A stretch of DNA of 64,000 nt from Thermosynechococcus sp. HN-54 (GCF_023650955.1 NZ_CP098039.1:2294001-2358000), one strand, 5' to 3'; counted from the stretch's first letter, positions 33,637 through 44,324 are shown. Numbers and translations: made by a program. The notes: generated from the sequence alone by a model not told the origin.

Positions 33637-35088
33637 TCACGGTATTTTACAGCTGCGGCGGGGGAGCCGACAGCGATCGCAATGGCCACAACGCAACCCC
33701 CTTGCCTCAGTAGCAAAACCAAAGGCTTGGAGAAGAAACTGCCAGCGGCAGCCGCGGTGATAGAGAAACTCTTGCATCAACTGTTCTTGCGTATTTTGGG
33801 GTGGGGGTGGCACCTGTGCCAAGGGTTGACGGCAATAGTGAAAGGGGTCTTGCCAGCGGAGTCTCCCCTGTTGATGCAGTAGTGCCAGCGTCAGTTCCAC
33901 CTCAGGAAAGTGTTGCCGCAGTTCCTGAAGATTACCCTTGAGAGGCAGACGCGCCTGAAGTGCCATCGCCCGCGCGTAAATTTCCTTACTTTGGCGTTGA
34001 AAAAATTGCCAACGCTGTTGATCTTCGCGATCCAAGCCCCAGCGATCGCTCACCAAGGCCAGTGCCTGTGCCGGTTGACCATCTCGCCCCGCACGGCCCA
34101 CCTCTTGGAGATATTCACTGAGTTGCAGCGGCGGCTGATAGTGGCAGATCCAGCGCACATTGGCTTTATTGACTCCCATGCCAAAGGCATTGGTGCAGAC
34201 CACAAAGGGAATGTGTCCCTCTAACCAAGCGGCTTCAATCGAACGTCGCTGTGCTGCCGGTAGTCCACCATGGTAAGCAGTGGTGCAGTATCCTTGCTGG
34301 CTTAGCCACATAGCGAGGCTCTCACAGTCGCGGCGGGTGCGGGCATAGATGAGTCCCGAGGCTCCCTGCTGCTCGTTGAGAAATTGCTGGAGACAATGGC
34401 GGCGATACCCCCGACTCCAGACAGAACGCACCGCTAAGTGGAGATTGGCACGATAGGGGCTGTGAATCACCTGCACGGGCTGCTTTAACCCCAAGACCTC
34501 AATGAGCGTGCGCTGGGTACGGGGATCGGCGGTGGCAGTAAAGGCAGCGATCGCTAGGGGTGGGTGCTGAGGTTTACATTGGCGAAGGGTCGGTCGCACT
34601 GTTCCCAAGCGCCGATACACCGGTCGAAAGCGATCGCCCCATTGAACGAGGCAGTGGGCTTCATCCACAATCAAGCCATTGAGGTGCACCTGCGCTGAAC
34701 AGAGGCGCTGCCAAAGAGGGCTAGAAAATAGCGACTCCGGCGAAAGATACAGCAAACGGTAGTCTCTTAGGTGCGAGAGAATCTGGCGGCGTTGGCTGCT
34801 GGGCAGTTCACTATGATAGGCTGCGGCCGCAAGACCCCGTTGCCGCAATTCAGTGATCTGATTTTCCATGAGGGCAAGCAGCGGCGAGATCACCAGCGTC
34901 AATCCCCCCTGAAGCAGCGCTGGCAATTGAAAACAGAGACTTTTGCCCGCTCCTGTAGGAAGAACAATTAAGGCATCCTGTCGTTGTAACAAGGCCGCCA
35001 TGACCTCTGCTTGGGGCGATCGCAGCTCAGAATAGCCCCAGTAGTCTTGTAGGGCAGCCTGAATTCGCTCTAACTGGGCATCCGACAT
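33637..35088 (-). CDS. recQ: ATP-dependent DNA helicase RecQ
   Basis: A 483-residue 3'-5' helicase for repair of stalled replication. Motif 0 is in 'GYSELRSPQAEVM', Walker A 'PTGAGKSLCFQLP' (about 43-55), DEAH box 'VDEAHCLVQWG', motif IV 'IYARTRRDCE', motif VI 'YLQEVGRAGRDGQ'. The C-terminal zinc-binding cysteines 'CGHCDRC' are present, but the protein ends soon after, without winged-helix extension of normal size or HRDC domain, as in short cyanobacterial RecQ forms. No neighbouring repair genes. Confidence 0.92.
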   Translation of the reverse strand: MSDAQLERIQAALQDYWGYSELRSPQAEVMAALLQRQDALIVLPTGAGKSLCFQLPALLQGGLTLVISPLLALMENQITELRQRGLAAAAYHSELPSSQRRQILSHLRDYRLLYLSPESLFSSPLWQRLCSAQVHLNGLIVDEAHCLVQWGDRFRPVYRRLGTVRPTLRQCKPQHPPLAIAAFTATADPRTQRTLIEVLGLKQPVQVIHSPYRANLHLAVRSVWSRGYRRHCLQQFLNEQQGASGLIYARTRRDCESLAMWLSQQGYCTTAYHGGLPAAQRRSIEAAWLEGHIPFVVCTNAFGMGVNKANVRWICHYQPPLQLSEYLQEVGRAGRDGQPAQALALVSDRWGLDREDQQRWQFFQRQSKEIYARAMALQARLPLKGNLQELRQHFPEVELTLALLHQQGRLRWQDPFHYCRQPLAQVPPPPQNTQEQLMQEFLYHRGCRWQFLLQAFGFATEARGLRCGHCDRCRLPRRSCKIP

Positions 35089-35262
35089 TTTAAGGGGATT
35101 GGATTGCGGAAAAACTCAATGCTGCAAAAAGCGGCACAGTCGTCTGCAGGGGGCTAAGGGAGTCAATTTAGAATTAATTTTAAGCAAGACCTGTAAGGAT
35201 GCCTAAGCCCCTTTCGGCCTATCACTGTTGCCGAAGTGTAAAACACCTATGGAGATCAACCT

Positions 35263-35736
35263 ATGGGCATGAAATTTGCGCCACTGGTAGGCGTGGTAAT
35301 GTTGGCAGCGGTGGTCGCTCCAGCAACTGCCCAAAGTCGCCGCCAACCCATCAATCCCCAGCAATTTCCCATTAGCCAACCCACCCTACCCCAAGCCATA
35401 GATCGCATTGATGGTACCCAAGGGTACTGGCAGGATGACTCGATTGCAGGCGATGCTGCGTTTATGTTTGGAGCCCCCACCTATCGCGACAATGACATCA
35501 TCAATCGAGCACGGCGGGTCAACTACGTTTCTACGGATGCATGGTACCAGCAAAGCAATACCCCCCCCATTCGCACCCGTGATCTCGACAGCCCCTTCTG
35601 CACCTCAATGTACGGCACCCCCTTCCCTTGCAATTTGATGGTCGAGTCCCCCCTGCCTCCGCCCCAACAGCCCTTCTTTGCCCCCCCACCACCGCCAGCG
35701 GTCATGCCGGCTCCCCCCGTGCGTGCTCTCTATTAG
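35263..35736 (+). CDS. Exported proline-rich hypothetical protein
   Basis: A 157-residue protein with a signal peptide (about 1-23, 'VVMLAAVVAPATAQ') and a mature part with two cysteines ('SPFCTSMYGTPFPCNLM') and a Pro-rich C-terminus ('PPPPAVMPAPP'). No known family is recognised. GGAG lies nine bases before ATG 35263, and the gene is followed by a clear intrinsic terminator (35758-35780), so it is a single-gene unit. The two cysteines could form a disulphide outside the cytoplasm. Confidence 0.65.
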   Translation: MGMKFAPLVGVVMLAAVVAPATAQSRRQPINPQQFPISQPTLPQAIDRIDGTQGYWQDDSIAGDAAFMFGAPTYRDNDIINRARRVNYVSTDAWYQQSNTPPIRTRDLDSPFCTSMYGTPFPCNLMVESPLPPPQQPFFAPPPPPAVMPAPPVRALY

Positions 35737-35757
35737 ATTCAGCGGCAAAGTTAACCC

Positions 35758-35780
35758 GTGGGGGCACTGCCCCCTTTTTT
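35758..35780 (+). terminator. Intrinsic terminator
   Basis: GGGGGC (35760-35765), 3-base loop, GCCCCC (35769-35774), then six T (35775-35780). Classic rho-independent terminator 22 bases after the exported-protein gene. Confidence 0.88.
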
Positions 35781-36127
35781 GGTTTTTAAGGGGCGATCGC
35801 TAATACTCCCTTTTAGCTCAGGGGCTATGGCATCTGCCATGCAGTTCTATTAGAATAAATTTCAGTGATTAAACAATCGTTAATAAGTGTTTTATTTTTC
35901 TTAAAAGTGTTCCCGTTGAACAACCACCTAACTTTTGTTTTTCTTATCACGAGCGATCGCAAGACTGATCACTAGATTGATTTCTATTTCCTTGCTTAGG
36001 GTATGATTAGGTCTTTCTGACTTGAATGATGCCAAACTCCCCCCTATAAAATGTATAAAATCCAGCTGCTATTCAAGCTGCTATCAACTGTTGTCCTATT
36101 ACACAACTGAGCTATAGGTTCTTCCTA
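35781..36127. other. AT-rich gap before the NYN-domain gene
   Basis: About 350 AT-rich bases with no open frame of note on either strand. It presumably holds the promoter of the gene at 36128; I see no clear -35/-10 pair or operator. Confidence 0.4.
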
Positions 36128-36661
36128 ATGATGCTTCCCCATCAAGAACGCCTCTCAATTTTTATCGATGGGAATAACATGTTCTATGCCCAGCAAAAAA
36201 ATGGCTGGTTTTTCGATCCCCGTCGTGTTCTCGAATTCTTTACCCGCGATCCCAACATTGTATTAGTCAACGCTTTTTGGTACACCGGCCTCAAGGACAC
36301 GCAAGATCAGCGTTCATTTCGCGATGCCCTCATTAACTTGGGCTACACGGTGCGCACAAAACTCTTAAAAGAGTACTACGATGAAACCCTTGGCAAGTAT
36401 TACCAAAAAGCCAATTTAGACATTGAAATTGTGATTGATATGTTCAATACGGTTGGTCAGTACGATCGCGTGGTTCTTTTTAGTGGCGATGGCGATTTTG
36501 AGCGGGCAATCGAGTTGCTGCGTTCCAAAAATACCCACATCACGGTTGTTTCCACTGAAGGCATGATTGCCCGTGAACTGCGCAATGCCACCGATCGCTA
36601 CATTGACTTAAATGAAATTCGCCCCTTTATTGAAAAAATTGACCCGCAAAATGCCAACTAA
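36128..36661 (+). CDS. NYN-domain protein of the LabA/DUF88 family
   Basis: A 177-residue PIN-like putative RNase. 'LSIFIDGNNMFYAQQKNGWFF', read in pieces, gives the N-terminal acidic motif with D14; 'DIEIVIDMF' and 'VVLFSGDGDFERAIELLRS' carry the next conserved aspartates of the NYN metal site. The family includes LabA, which in Synechococcus elongatus takes part in circadian output through KaiC/RpaA. Paralogues exist, so I do not claim it is LabA itself. Start at ATG 36128 or the adjacent ATG 36131. Convergent with petD. Confidence 0.85.
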   Translation: MMLPHQERLSIFIDGNNMFYAQQKNGWFFDPRRVLEFFTRDPNIVLVNAFWYTGLKDTQDQRSFRDALINLGYTVRTKLLKEYYDETLGKYYQKANLDIEIVIDMFNTVGQYDRVVLFSGDGDFERAIELLRSKNTHITVVSTEGMIARELRNATDRYIDLNEIRPFIEKIDPQNAN

Positions 36662-36716
36662 AAAGCGCACCCAGCGATCGCCAGATGCGCAGCGAATCAG
36701 GTGTGTTCTGCTCTTC

Positions 36717-37202
36717 CTAGAACAGGCCGAGGGTCAGTGACTTATCCAAGGGGAAAGCAGCACCAATCCCTAGCCACAGCGTCACCAAGGTACCAAAGAG
36801 GAAGACCGTCATGGCCACTGGACGACGGAAGGGATTTTGGAACTTGTTGACACTTTCGATGAAAGGAATCAGCATCAAGCCCAAGGGAATCGAAGCATTC
36901 ATGAGGACGCCCAGCAGCTTGTTGGGCACCACGCGGAAAATTTGGAATGTCGGGTAGAGGTACCACTCTGGCAAAATTTCCAAGGGCGTGGCAAAGGGAT
37001 CCGCGGGTTCACCAACCATCGCCGGATCCATGACCGCTAGGCCGACCACAAGGGCGATCGTGCCCATAATCACCACAGGGAAGATATAGAGCAGGTCATT
37101 GGGCCAAGCGGGTTCGCCATAGTAGTTGTGGCCCATGCCTTTTTTCAGTTTTGCCCGCAGTGCCGGATTCGTTAAATCAGGCTTTTTCAAAACTTTTGCC
37201 AT
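36717..37202 (-). CDS. petD: Cytochrome b6f complex subunit IV, PetD
   Basis: A 161-residue thylakoid protein with three membrane helices (about 37-57, 95-115, 130-150). '[21 protein letters not shown]', read in pieces, '[13 protein letters not shown]' (the PEWY motif of the quinol-oxidation site) and 'NPFRRPVA' identify PetD. Together with PetB it corresponds to mitochondrial cytochrome b. It follows petB on the minus strand after 105 bases, in the normal petB-petD operon. Confidence 0.97.
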   Translation of the reverse strand: MAKVLKKPDLTNPALRAKLKKGMGHNYYGEPAWPNDLLYIFPVVIMGTIALVVGLAVMDPAMVGEPADPFATPLEILPEWYLYPTFQIFRVVPNKLLGVLMNASIPLGLMLIPFIESVNKFQNPFRRPVAMTVFLFGTLVTLWLGIGAAFPLDKSLTLGLF

Positions 37203-37307
37203 AAATCAATCGTTCTCCTAGAGGGTCAGCAAGGGGGAGATTACTTGGAGCATAACAAGGGGAACCGCCATGCATGGCAGTCTTTGTTACATTTCTTGAT
37301 GCAGGGC

Positions 37308-37955
37308 TTACAGGGGACCGGAAATACCCTGTTTGCGAATCATCAGGAAATGCATCAGCATAAAGACGGCGATCGACCACGGCAGCACAAAGGTGTGCAA
37401 GCTGTAGAAGCGCGTAAGCGTGGCTTGACCGACACTTTCACCACCGCGCATGAGTTCCACCAGTTGGTCACCCACCACTGGGATAGCAGCGGGAATACCG
37501 GACACGATCTTGACTGCCCAATAGCCCACTTGATCCCAAGGGAGGGAGTAACCCGTCACCCCAAAGCTGACGGTAATCACCGCCAAAACCACACCCGTTA
37601 CCCACGTCAGTTCACGGGGTTTCTTGAAGCCACCGGTGAGGTAAACCCGAAAGACGTGCAAAATCATCATCAGCACCATCATGCTGGCCGACCACTTGTG
37701 AATGGAGCGGATCAGCCAGCCAAAGTTGACCTCATTCATGATGTACTGCACAGAGGCAAAGGCTTCCGCCACCGTCGGTTTGTAGTAAAACGTCATGGCA
37801 AAGCCCGTGGCAAATTGAATCAAAAAACAGGTGAGGGTAATGCCACCAAGACAGTAAAAAATGTTTACGTGGGGCGGCACATACTTGCTGGTGATGTCAT
37901 CAGCGATCGCCTGAATTTCGAGGCGTTCCTCAAACCAGTCGTAAACTTTGTTCAT
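37308..37955 (-). CDS. petB: Cytochrome b6, PetB
   Basis: A 215-residue four-helix protein of the cytochrome b6f complex that binds two b haems and the extra haem c(n). The N-terminus '[20 protein letters not shown]' (exactly the usual cyanobacterial start), C35 in 'FYCLGG' (covalent haem site), the haem-ligand histidines in '[18 protein letters not shown]' and '[11 protein letters not shown]' and the Q-site segment 'PGYSLPWDQ'-like '[14 protein letters not shown]' are all visible. First gene of petB-petD, divergent from the gene at 38160. Confidence 0.97.
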
Positions 37956-38159
37956 AACAGTGATTAGTCCTGCGAAACCGCTGCTTTACTTTGAAAAATG
38001 TAACATATGCCCTCTCAGACTTTCCATATTCAGTTACAGGCTTCTCAGGTTGATTGGCGCTACCGAGCGTCCGATAATAAAGTCTCAACAGCTTCAGGAT
38101 GCCTTGGGGCTGTGTCCTCTGCTATCTTCACTCACAACGACCACTTGGGAGGCTTTTAG

Positions 38160-38513
38160 ATGAATCTGTTGAAGAAACTCTTTGGTGCGATCTTTGGCCT
38201 ATTTGGGGCGATCGCCAAACTTTTTGGATTTGGCAAAAAGAGCGAATTTTACATTGAACTAGAGGAAAGCAAGGCTGCCCCTGCTGCACCGCCAGCCCCT
38301 ACTAAAGCGGCAGAACCTGCCCCCACCCCTGAACCTGCTCCTGCTCCTCAACCCGTTGCCGCAGCACCCACCCCCATTACCACAGCTTCGGCAGAACCCA
38401 CACCTACCCCTGTCACCCCCAGTGTTCCCTACACCCGTTTTGCTCGTCGTCGTCCGGGTGCCAATATGGCGGCATTCTTAAATATGGCGCGGCAAGTTCG
38501 TCCTTCTACCTAG
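38160..38513 (+). CDS. Conserved-looking cyanobacterial protein with amphipathic N-terminus
   Basis: A 117-residue protein of three parts: an amphipathic or hydrophobic N-terminal helix rich in Phe and Gly ('LKKLFGAIFGLFGAIAKLFGFG', read in pieces, residues 4-25) with 'KKSEFYIELEE' after it; a long Ala/Pro linker (about 38-90); and a basic C-terminal motif 'YTRFARRRPGANMAAFLNMA'. It looks like a membrane-surface tether with a conserved binding tail. No function is known to me. It has its own intrinsic terminator at 38562-38587. Confidence 0.65.
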   Translation: MNLLKKLFGAIFGLFGAIAKLFGFGKKSEFYIELEESKAAPAAPPAPTKAAEPAPTPEPAPAPQPVAAAPTPITTASAEPTPTPVTPSVPYTRFARRRPGANMAAFLNMARQVRPST

Positions 38514-38561
38514 GTATGTAGAAGTCAACCATTCCTTATCTCAAAGGGGCGACTGATGTCG

Positions 38562-38587
38562 AAGGGTGCATTGGTGTGCCCTTTTTT
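38562..38587 (+). terminator. Intrinsic terminator
   Basis: A 9-base stem including two G-T pairs (38562-38570 with 38575-38583), loop TTGG, and a run of six T (38582-38587), 49 bases after the stop of the 117-residue gene. Confidence 0.8.
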
Positions 38588-38681
38588 CATGCTGCAACTG
38601 GTGCTGCAACTGGCACGCTCGTTTATTGCAAGATGCCCCTAGGTGCAGTAGGATGCTGGCAAATTGTGAGGGTGTACAGCT

Positions 38682-39962
38682 ATGGGTCAACAGCCGTCAA
38701 GCGGATGGGCAGCCGCAAAAATCTGCGCAGGGTTACTCCTCCTCTTGACCATTGGAGCCTGCGAGGCCGACACAACCACCTCAACGGGCGAAGGACTGCG
38801 CATTGGCTCACTATTGCCCTCCACCGGTGACTTGGCCTCGGTGGGAACCCCCATTGCTGAGGTGGTACCGCTGCTGGTGGAAACCGTCAATGCCTGTGGT
38901 GGCGTCAATGGGCAGCCCGTGACGCTCATTGCTGCCGATGATCAATCCAATCCCGCCTCCGGCGCCGAAGCCATGACCAAATTAGTCGAGATTGACCGGG
39001 TCGCAGGGGTGGTTGGTTCCTTTGGCAGTAGTGTCTCCAATGCCGCCGCCGATATTGCCACGCGGGGTCGGGTCATGCTGATTTCCCCCGGCAGTACCAG
39101 TACCCTCCTCACCGAACGCGCCAAGAAAGGAGACTTTAACGGCTACTGGGCACGCACCGCTCCCCCCGATAACTACCAAGCCCAAGCCCTTGCCCAACTG
39201 GCCAAAGAACAGGGGTATCAACGAGTCGCCACTGTGGTGATCAACAATGATTATGGCCGCAGCTTTGAGCAGGAATTTACCCGCGCCTTCAAAGCTCTAG
39301 GGGGAACTGTGATCAACGAAGATCGCCCCACCCGTTATGATGAACGGGCAACCACCTTTACCACAGAAGCCGCTGCCGCCTTTGGCGGAAACCCTGATGC
39401 AGTCGTCGCTATTTTGTATCCTGAAACGGGCAGCTTGCTCCTAAAATCAGCTTTCGAGCAAGGCTTAACCAAAGATGTCGCTATCTTGCTCACAGACGGT
39501 GTCAAATCGGATAGTTTCCCTGAGCAAGTGGGACGTACCCCCGATGGCAAATACATTATTGCCGGTGCCAAGGGGACGGTTCCCGGTGCTGATGGTCAAG
39601 CCCTGAGTCGCCTGCGAGAACTGTGGCGTACCAAAAAAGGAAGCGATCTTCCCGCCTTCGGTGCTCAAGCTTGGGATGCGGCGGCTCTTCTGGTTCTCGC
39701 TGCCCAAGCCGCAGGCGAAAATACCGGTGAAGGGATTCGCAGCAAAGTGCGAGAAGTGGCCAACCCTCCGGGCGAGGCAGTGGATGATGTGTGCGCCGCC
39801 CTAGCTCTATTGCGGGAAGGCAAAGAAATTAACTACCAAGGTGCCAGTGGCAATGTGGACATTGATGAAAATGGCGATGTTGTCGGGGTCTATGACATTT
39901 GGCAGGTCACCGATGACGGTAAATTAAAGGTTATTGGTCAAGTGAATCCCCAAAAACCTTAG
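38682..39962 (+). CDS. Branched-chain amino-acid-type ABC transporter substrate-binding lipoprotein
   Basis: A 426-residue periplasmic binding protein of the LivJ/type I class. Lipoprotein signal with cysteine at about residue 27 ('LTIGAC'); then '[17 protein letters not shown]', '[20 protein letters not shown]', '[17 protein letters not shown]' and '[21 protein letters not shown]', the alternating strand-helix pattern of this fold. The ligand is probably an amino acid or related compound. No permease or ATPase lies nearby. It is followed after 2 bases by yajQ, so they may share a transcript. Confidence 0.88.
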   Translation: MGQQPSSGWAAAKICAGLLLLLTIGACEADTTTSTGEGLRIGSLLPSTGDLASVGTPIAEVVPLLVETVNACGGVNGQPVTLIAADDQSNPASGAEAMTKLVEIDRVAGVVGSFGSSVSNAAADIATRGRVMLISPGSTSTLLTERAKKGDFNGYWARTAPPDNYQAQALAQLAKEQGYQRVATVVINNDYGRSFEQEFTRAFKALGGTVINEDRPTRYDERATTFTTEAAAAFGGNPDAVVAILYPETGSLLLKSAFEQGLTKDVAILLTDGVKSDSFPEQVGRTPDGKYIIAGAKGTVPGADGQALSRLRELWRTKKGSDLPAFGAQAWDAAALLVLAAQAAGENTGEGIRSKVREVANPPGEAVDDVCAALALLREGKEINYQGASGNVDIDENGDVVGVYDIWQVTDDGKLKVIGQVNPQKP

Positions 39963-39964
39963 GC

Positions 39965-40456
39965 ATGGCAAGCACATTTTCCTTTGATATTGTGAGTGAC
40001 TTTGACTGGCAGGAGCTGGTCAATGCAGTGGATCAAACGGAGCGCGAGATCAAAGCCCGCTATGACCTCAAGGATACCCAGACCACCCTTGAGTTAACCA
40101 AAGAGGGACTGACGATTCACACGGATAGTGAATTTACATTGAATTCAGTGCAAACGATTTTGCAGCAGAAAGTGGCAAAGCGGCAGTTGTCGCTGAAAAT
40201 TTTTGACTATGGCCCTGTGGAGACGGCGGCAGGTCAACGGGTGAAACAACTGATCAAGTTGCGCCGTGGGATTAATTCTGAATTGGCCAAGGAGATTAGC
40301 AAACTGATCCGCAATGAATTTAAGAAGGTGCAGGCCTCGATCCAAGGGGATGTGGTGCGGGTCAGTGCCAAGTCCAAGGATGATTTACAAGCGGTGATCC
40401 AACGCCTGAAAACGGAGGATTACCCCGTGCCGTTACAATTTACGAATTACCGCTAG
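39965..40456 (+). CDS. yajQ: YajQ family nucleotide-binding protein
   Basis: A 163-residue protein of the YajQ (UPF0234) family: '[22 protein letters not shown]', read in pieces, '[18 protein letters not shown]' and '[28 protein letters not shown]' are diagnostic, giving two small ferredoxin-like domains. Family members bind tRNA/nucleotides and, in Xanthomonas, cyclic di-GMP. Its role in cyanobacteria is unknown. It starts 2 bases after the lipoprotein gene and is followed after 13 bases by the DUF2854 gene. Confidence 0.93.
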   Translation: MASTFSFDIVSDFDWQELVNAVDQTEREIKARYDLKDTQTTLELTKEGLTIHTDSEFTLNSVQTILQQKVAKRQLSLKIFDYGPVETAAGQRVKQLIKLRRGINSELAKEISKLIRNEFKKVQASIQGDVVRVSAKSKDDLQAVIQRLKTEDYPVPLQFTNYR

Positions 40457-40469
40457 GGGTTTGAGGATC

Positions 40470-41036
40470 ATGTTGGGGTCGGTTTCGCTGGGGACACTGG
40501 GGTTAATTGTGGGGTCATTGCTGACGGTGGTAGGGGTAGCGGCCTATGCCACAGGAAATGCCACGTTGAATCTTGCTGGTTTTTTTTACGGTGTGCCCCT
40601 GCTGTTGGGAGGACTTGCTCTTAAGGCGGCGGAACTCAAGCCAGTGCCCTATCGGGAAGCGCCAACTCCAGAGGTAATTGCTGCCCGTGCCCAAGCGACG
40701 CCAACCCAAACGCAAATCCGTAAGGATGTCACCCGCTATCGCTATGGCCAAGAAGCACATCTGGACAGTACATTGACGAGTCTGGGACTCAGCCCTTCAG
40801 ATGCAGAGCGTCCTGTTTTGGTGGCGATCGCCGAAACCTTAACGGAGGGTGCTTACACATTAGTTTTGGAATTTGACTCTCCTGCAGTACCCCTAGAGGT
40901 ATGGCAGTCTAAGCAAGCGAAAATGCAGCGGTTTTTTGGGCCAAATATCAATGTTGCCATTATCGATCGGGGAGATAACCGCATTGCTGTGGCGCTGATT
41001 CGTGAAACAGTGGCCAACCCTGTTCCAATTCACTAG
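40470..41036 (+). CDS. DUF2854 membrane protein
   Basis: A 188-residue protein with two N-terminal membrane helices (about 8-28 and 35-55, 'LNLAGFFYGVPLLLGGLALK') and a soluble domain ('YRYGQEAHLDSTLTSLGLSPSD', read in pieces; 'GPNINVAIIDRGDNRIAVALIRE'). This pattern is that of DUF2854, conserved in cyanobacteria and in plant chloroplasts, with unknown function. ATG 40470 is used; a TTG at 40461 is in frame but lies inside the possible ribosome binding site. Confidence 0.8.
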   Translation: MLGSVSLGTLGLIVGSLLTVVGVAAYATGNATLNLAGFFYGVPLLLGGLALKAAELKPVPYREAPTPEVIAARAQATPTQTQIRKDVTRYRYGQEAHLDSTLTSLGLSPSDAERPVLVAIAETLTEGAYTLVLEFDSPAVPLEVWQSKQAKMQRFFGPNINVAIIDRGDNRIAVALIRETVANPVPIH

Positions 41037-41173
41037 GATTGTTACTAAACAGGCGTTCTTCTGAATTCCGGTGTTACCATAACATCATTATTGCGGCACT
41101 CTAAGCAAAGAGTAAGACTTCCTACGAACAGTCTTCTCCTGAAAACGCATCTTTGGAATTAGTAATTACGGCT

Positions 41174-43129
41174 ATGGGTAAAGTCATTGGCATTGACCTT
41201 GGAACCACCAATAGTTGTGTGGCAGTCTTAGAGGGGGGGAATCCCGTCGTAATTCCCAGTGCAGAGGGCGGGCGCACCACCCCCAGTATTGTCGCCTTTG
41301 GCAAATCGGGCGAACGGTTGGTGGGTCAACTAGCCAAGCGGCAAGCCGTCACTAATGCTGAAAACACCGTTTTTAGTATCAAGCGGTTTATTGGTCGCCG
41401 CTGGGAGGAAACGGATCAAGAACGTGCCCGGGTGCCCTATACCTGTGTGCCGGGTCGCGATGGCATGGTGGATGTGCAAATTCGCGATCGCACCTATACC
41501 CCCCAAGAAATTTCCGCCATGATCCTGCAAAAGCTGAAGCAGGATGCGGAAGCCTATCTGGGGGAACCCGTGACCCAAGCTGTAATTACCGTGCCTGCTT
41601 ATTTTAGTGATGCGCAGCGCCAAGCCACTAAAGATGCGGGGGCGATCGCTGGCCTTGAGGTAATGCGCATTATCAACGAGCCAACGGCCGCCTCCTTGGC
41701 CTACGGCATTGACAAGCAGGATCAAGATCAAACCATTTTGGTTTTTGACCTTGGCGGCGGCACCTTTGATGTCTCGATTCTGCAACTGGGGGATGGCGTC
41801 TTTGAGGTGCGCTCCACGGCCGGTAACAATCACCTTGGCGGCGATAACTTTGACGAGTGTATCCTCGATTGGTTGCTGGCCTCCTTCAAGGAACAGGAGG
41901 GAATTGATCTCTCGAAAGACAAAATGGCCCTGCAACGCCTGCGGGAGGCCGCCGAAAAAGCCAAAGTTGAGCTATCGGGAACCCTGAGCACCTCAATTAA
42001 CTTGCCCTTCATTACGGCTGATGAAACCGGTCCGAAGCACCTTGAGATCGAACTCACCCGCAGTAAGTTTGAGGAACTCTGCGCCCACTTGGTTCAGGCC
42101 ACCCTCGAACCCATGCAGCAGGCGATCGCCGATGCGGGTCTGACCGTTCAGGATATTGACCGCGTCTTACTCGTCGGTGGTTCCACCCGTATTCCTGCGA
42201 TTCAGGAGTTAGTGAAGCAATTCTGTGGTAGAAATCCCGATCGCTCCGTTAATCCTGATGAAGCAGTTGCCGTAGGGGCGGCCATTCAAGGGGGAATTCT
42301 TGGCAAGGAAACGACGGTCAAAGATCTTCTCCTCCTCGATGTCACTCCCCTTTCGCTGGGTTTGGAAACCCTTGGGGGTGTATTTACCAAAATCATTGAA
42401 CGCAACACTACCCTCCCTACCAGTAAAACGCAGACCTTTTCCACGGCTACCGATGGTCAAACGGTCGTGGAAATTGCTGTCTATCAAGGGGAGCGTCCAA
42501 TGGCAAAAGATAATAAACAACTGGCCTGCTTTGAGCTTACCGGCATTGCCCCTGCCCCTCGTGGTGTACCGCAAATTGATGTCACGTTTGATATTGATGC
42601 CAACGGTATCCTGAGTGTGTCTGCCGTCGATCGCGCCACCGGTCGCCAACAAAGTGTGCGCATTACCAATCGCGGTGGCCTCAGCAGCATGGAAATCGAG
42701 CGCATGCGCCAAGAAGCAACGATTTATGCCCAAGCCGACCAAATCAAGAAAGAGATTGCCGAATTGCGCAACCAAGCTGATGCCCTGCTGTACAGCTATG
42801 AATCAACGATCAAAAACCATGGCATTACCTTGACCCCGGATCTGCGAGCACGGATTGAGCCAGTGGTTCAGAGTATGCAGGCAGCAATGGTGGATGACAA
42901 CATTACCCCCGATGAAATTCGCAAGCGAATGGAAGCCCTGCAGCAAGCCTTGGTCACCTTGGGATCTGTGGTGTATCAACAGACCGCAGGCGGTTCAATG
43001 ATGACCTCAACCCCGACAATGGGGGGGGCTACGATTAGTTCCCAAGCCACTCAAGTTTTAGATAGTGATGCCACAATGATCAGCGATAATGAAGAAACAG
43101 TTGTTTCAGATTATGAAGCGGTTGATTAA
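41174..43129 (+). CDS. dnaK: Chaperone DnaK (Hsp70)
   Basis: A 651-residue Hsp70. The ATPase domain (about 1-385) shows '[13 protein letters not shown]', '[20 protein letters not shown]', '[11 protein letters not shown]' and '[13 protein letters not shown]'; the substrate domain follows, and the C-terminus ends with an acidic Asp/Glu tail ('[14 protein letters not shown]') rather than EEVD. Cyanobacteria have several DnaK copies; this one sits with dnaJ as a major housekeeping or heat-shock copy (DnaK2-like), which is inferred. ATG 41174 ('[10 protein letters not shown]') is the family start. Confidence 0.96.
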   Translation: MGKVIGIDLGTTNSCVAVLEGGNPVVIPSAEGGRTTPSIVAFGKSGERLVGQLAKRQAVTNAENTVFSIKRFIGRRWEETDQERARVPYTCVPGRDGMVDVQIRDRTYTPQEISAMILQKLKQDAEAYLGEPVTQAVITVPAYFSDAQRQATKDAGAIAGLEVMRIINEPTAASLAYGIDKQDQDQTILVFDLGGGTFDVSILQLGDGVFEVRSTAGNNHLGGDNFDECILDWLLASFKEQEGIDLSKDKMALQRLREAAEKAKVELSGTLSTSINLPFITADETGPKHLEIELTRSKFEELCAHLVQATLEPMQQAIADAGLTVQDIDRVLLVGGSTRIPAIQELVKQFCGRNPDRSVNPDEAVAVGAAIQGGILGKETTVKDLLLLDVTPLSLGLETLGGVFTKIIERNTTLPTSKTQTFSTATDGQTVVEIAVYQGERPMAKDNKQLACFELTGIAPAPRGVPQIDVTFDIDANGILSVSAVDRATGRQQSVRITNRGGLSSMEIERMRQEATIYAQADQIKKEIAELRNQADALLYSYESTIKNHGITLTPDLRARIEPVVQSMQAAMVDDNITPDEIRKRMEALQQALVTLGSVVYQQTAGGSMMTSTPTMGGATISSQATQVLDSDATMISDNEETVVSDYEAVD

Positions 43130-43146
43130 TTTAGGTAACGGTGGCT

Positions 43147-44280
43147 ATGGCTCGTGATTTCTATGAGATCTTGGGTGTCTCACGCTCTGCGGATGCTGAA
43201 GAATTAAAACGAGCCTATCGGCGCTTGGCTCGCAAGTATCACCCCGATGTCAACAAAGAACCGGGCGCTGAAGAAAAGTTCAAGGAAATCAACCGCGCCT
43301 ACGAGGTGCTCTCGGATCCCCAAGCGCGAGCCAACTACGATCGCTTTGGTGAAACCGGGGTCAGTGGTGTCGGCGCTGCTGGCTTCAGTGACTTTGGCAT
43401 TGGTGACATGGGTGGCTTCGCCGATATTTTTGAAACCTTCTTTGGGGGTGGATTTGGTGGATTTACCACCAGTGGGCGGCGACAGCAGGGGCCAACCCGC
43501 GGTGAAGATCTGCGCTATGACCTCAAACTGGAATTTCGCGAAGCCGTTTTTGGGGGCGAGAAGGAAATTCGTGTTAATCATTTGGAAACTTGCAAGACCT
43601 GTCAAGGGAGTGGGGCAAAGCCCGGTACGCGGCCAGTGACCTGTAGTACTTGCGGGGGAATGGGTCAAGTGCGGCGATCGGCACGGACCCCCTTCGGCAG
43701 TTTTACGCAATTGACCACTTGTCCGACCTGTGGTGGCGCTGGGGTGGTGATTGAGGATCGCTGCGAGTCCTGCGGCGGTCAGGGCCATGTCCAAGTGAGC
43801 AAAAAGTTGAAAATTACGATTCCTGCTGGAGTTGATAATGGCACGCGGCTACGGGTCTCTGGTGAAGGGGATGCCGGTCTACGGGGAGGCCCACCCGGGG
43901 ATCTCTACGTTTATCTTTTTGTTGAACCAGATCCGGAGTTTCAGCGCGAAGGTAACAATATCCTGTCGCGGATTAAAATTAGCTACCTGCAAGCGATTCT
44001 CGGCTGTCGGATTGCGGTGAATACGGTGGATGGGGAAGCCGAACTGAAGATTCCCGCCGGGACTCAACCCGGCACTGTGTTGGTTTTAGAGGGTCGAGGT
44101 GTCCCTCGGGTGGGCAATCCTGTGGCGCGGGGCGATCACCTCATTACCGTTGATGTGGAAATTCCCACCCATATCAGTCATGAGGAGCGAGAACTCTTGG
44201 AGAAATTGGCGAAAATTCGCGGCGAGCGCATGGGCAAAGGCGGATTAGAAGGCTTCCTCGGCAGCTTATTTGGTGGCTAG
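43147..44280 (+). CDS. dnaJ: Chaperone DnaJ (Hsp40, type I)
   Basis: A 377-residue co-chaperone that loads substrates on DnaK and stimulates its ATPase. It has the J domain (1-70) with 'HPDVN' (HPD motif), a Gly/Phe-rich region (about 72-110), the zinc domain with four CXXCXGXG motifs ('CKTCQGSG', 'CSTCGGMG', 'CPTCGGAG', 'CESCGGQG') and the C-terminal substrate domains. It starts 17 bases after dnaK. GTG 43141 is an alternative start two codons upstream of ATG 43147. Confidence 0.96.
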   Translation: MARDFYEILGVSRSADAEELKRAYRRLARKYHPDVNKEPGAEEKFKEINRAYEVLSDPQARANYDRFGETGVSGVGAAGFSDFGIGDMGGFADIFETFFGGGFGGFTTSGRRQQGPTRGEDLRYDLKLEFREAVFGGEKEIRVNHLETCKTCQGSGAKPGTRPVTCSTCGGMGQVRRSARTPFGSFTQLTTCPTCGGAGVVIEDRCESCGGQGHVQVSKKLKITIPAGVDNGTRLRVSGEGDAGLRGGPPGDLYVYLFVEPDPEFQREGNNILSRIKISYLQAILGCRIAVNTVDGEAELKIPAGTQPGTVLVLEGRGVPRVGNPVARGDHLITVDVEIPTHISHEERELLEKLAKIRGERMGKGGLEGFLGSLFGG

Positions 44281-44324
44281 GGAGCGTTGCCTAGAATAGA
44301 GAAAAACGTTGGGGGCTGGCTGCC

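Noticed and set aside
41098-41113. Inverted repeat ACTCT-N6-AGAGT before dnaK, suggestive of a CIRCE/HrcA operator.
   Set aside because: CIRCE is TTAGCACTC-N9-GAGTGCTAA; only part of one half-site matches and the spacing is wrong.
41112-41125. A third GTA-N8-TAC (GTA-AGACTTCC-TAC) upstream of dnaK.
   Set aside because: No TAN3T box at 20-24 bases downstream, and a six-base core is expected by chance in this much sequence. It shows the background level for the other two sites.
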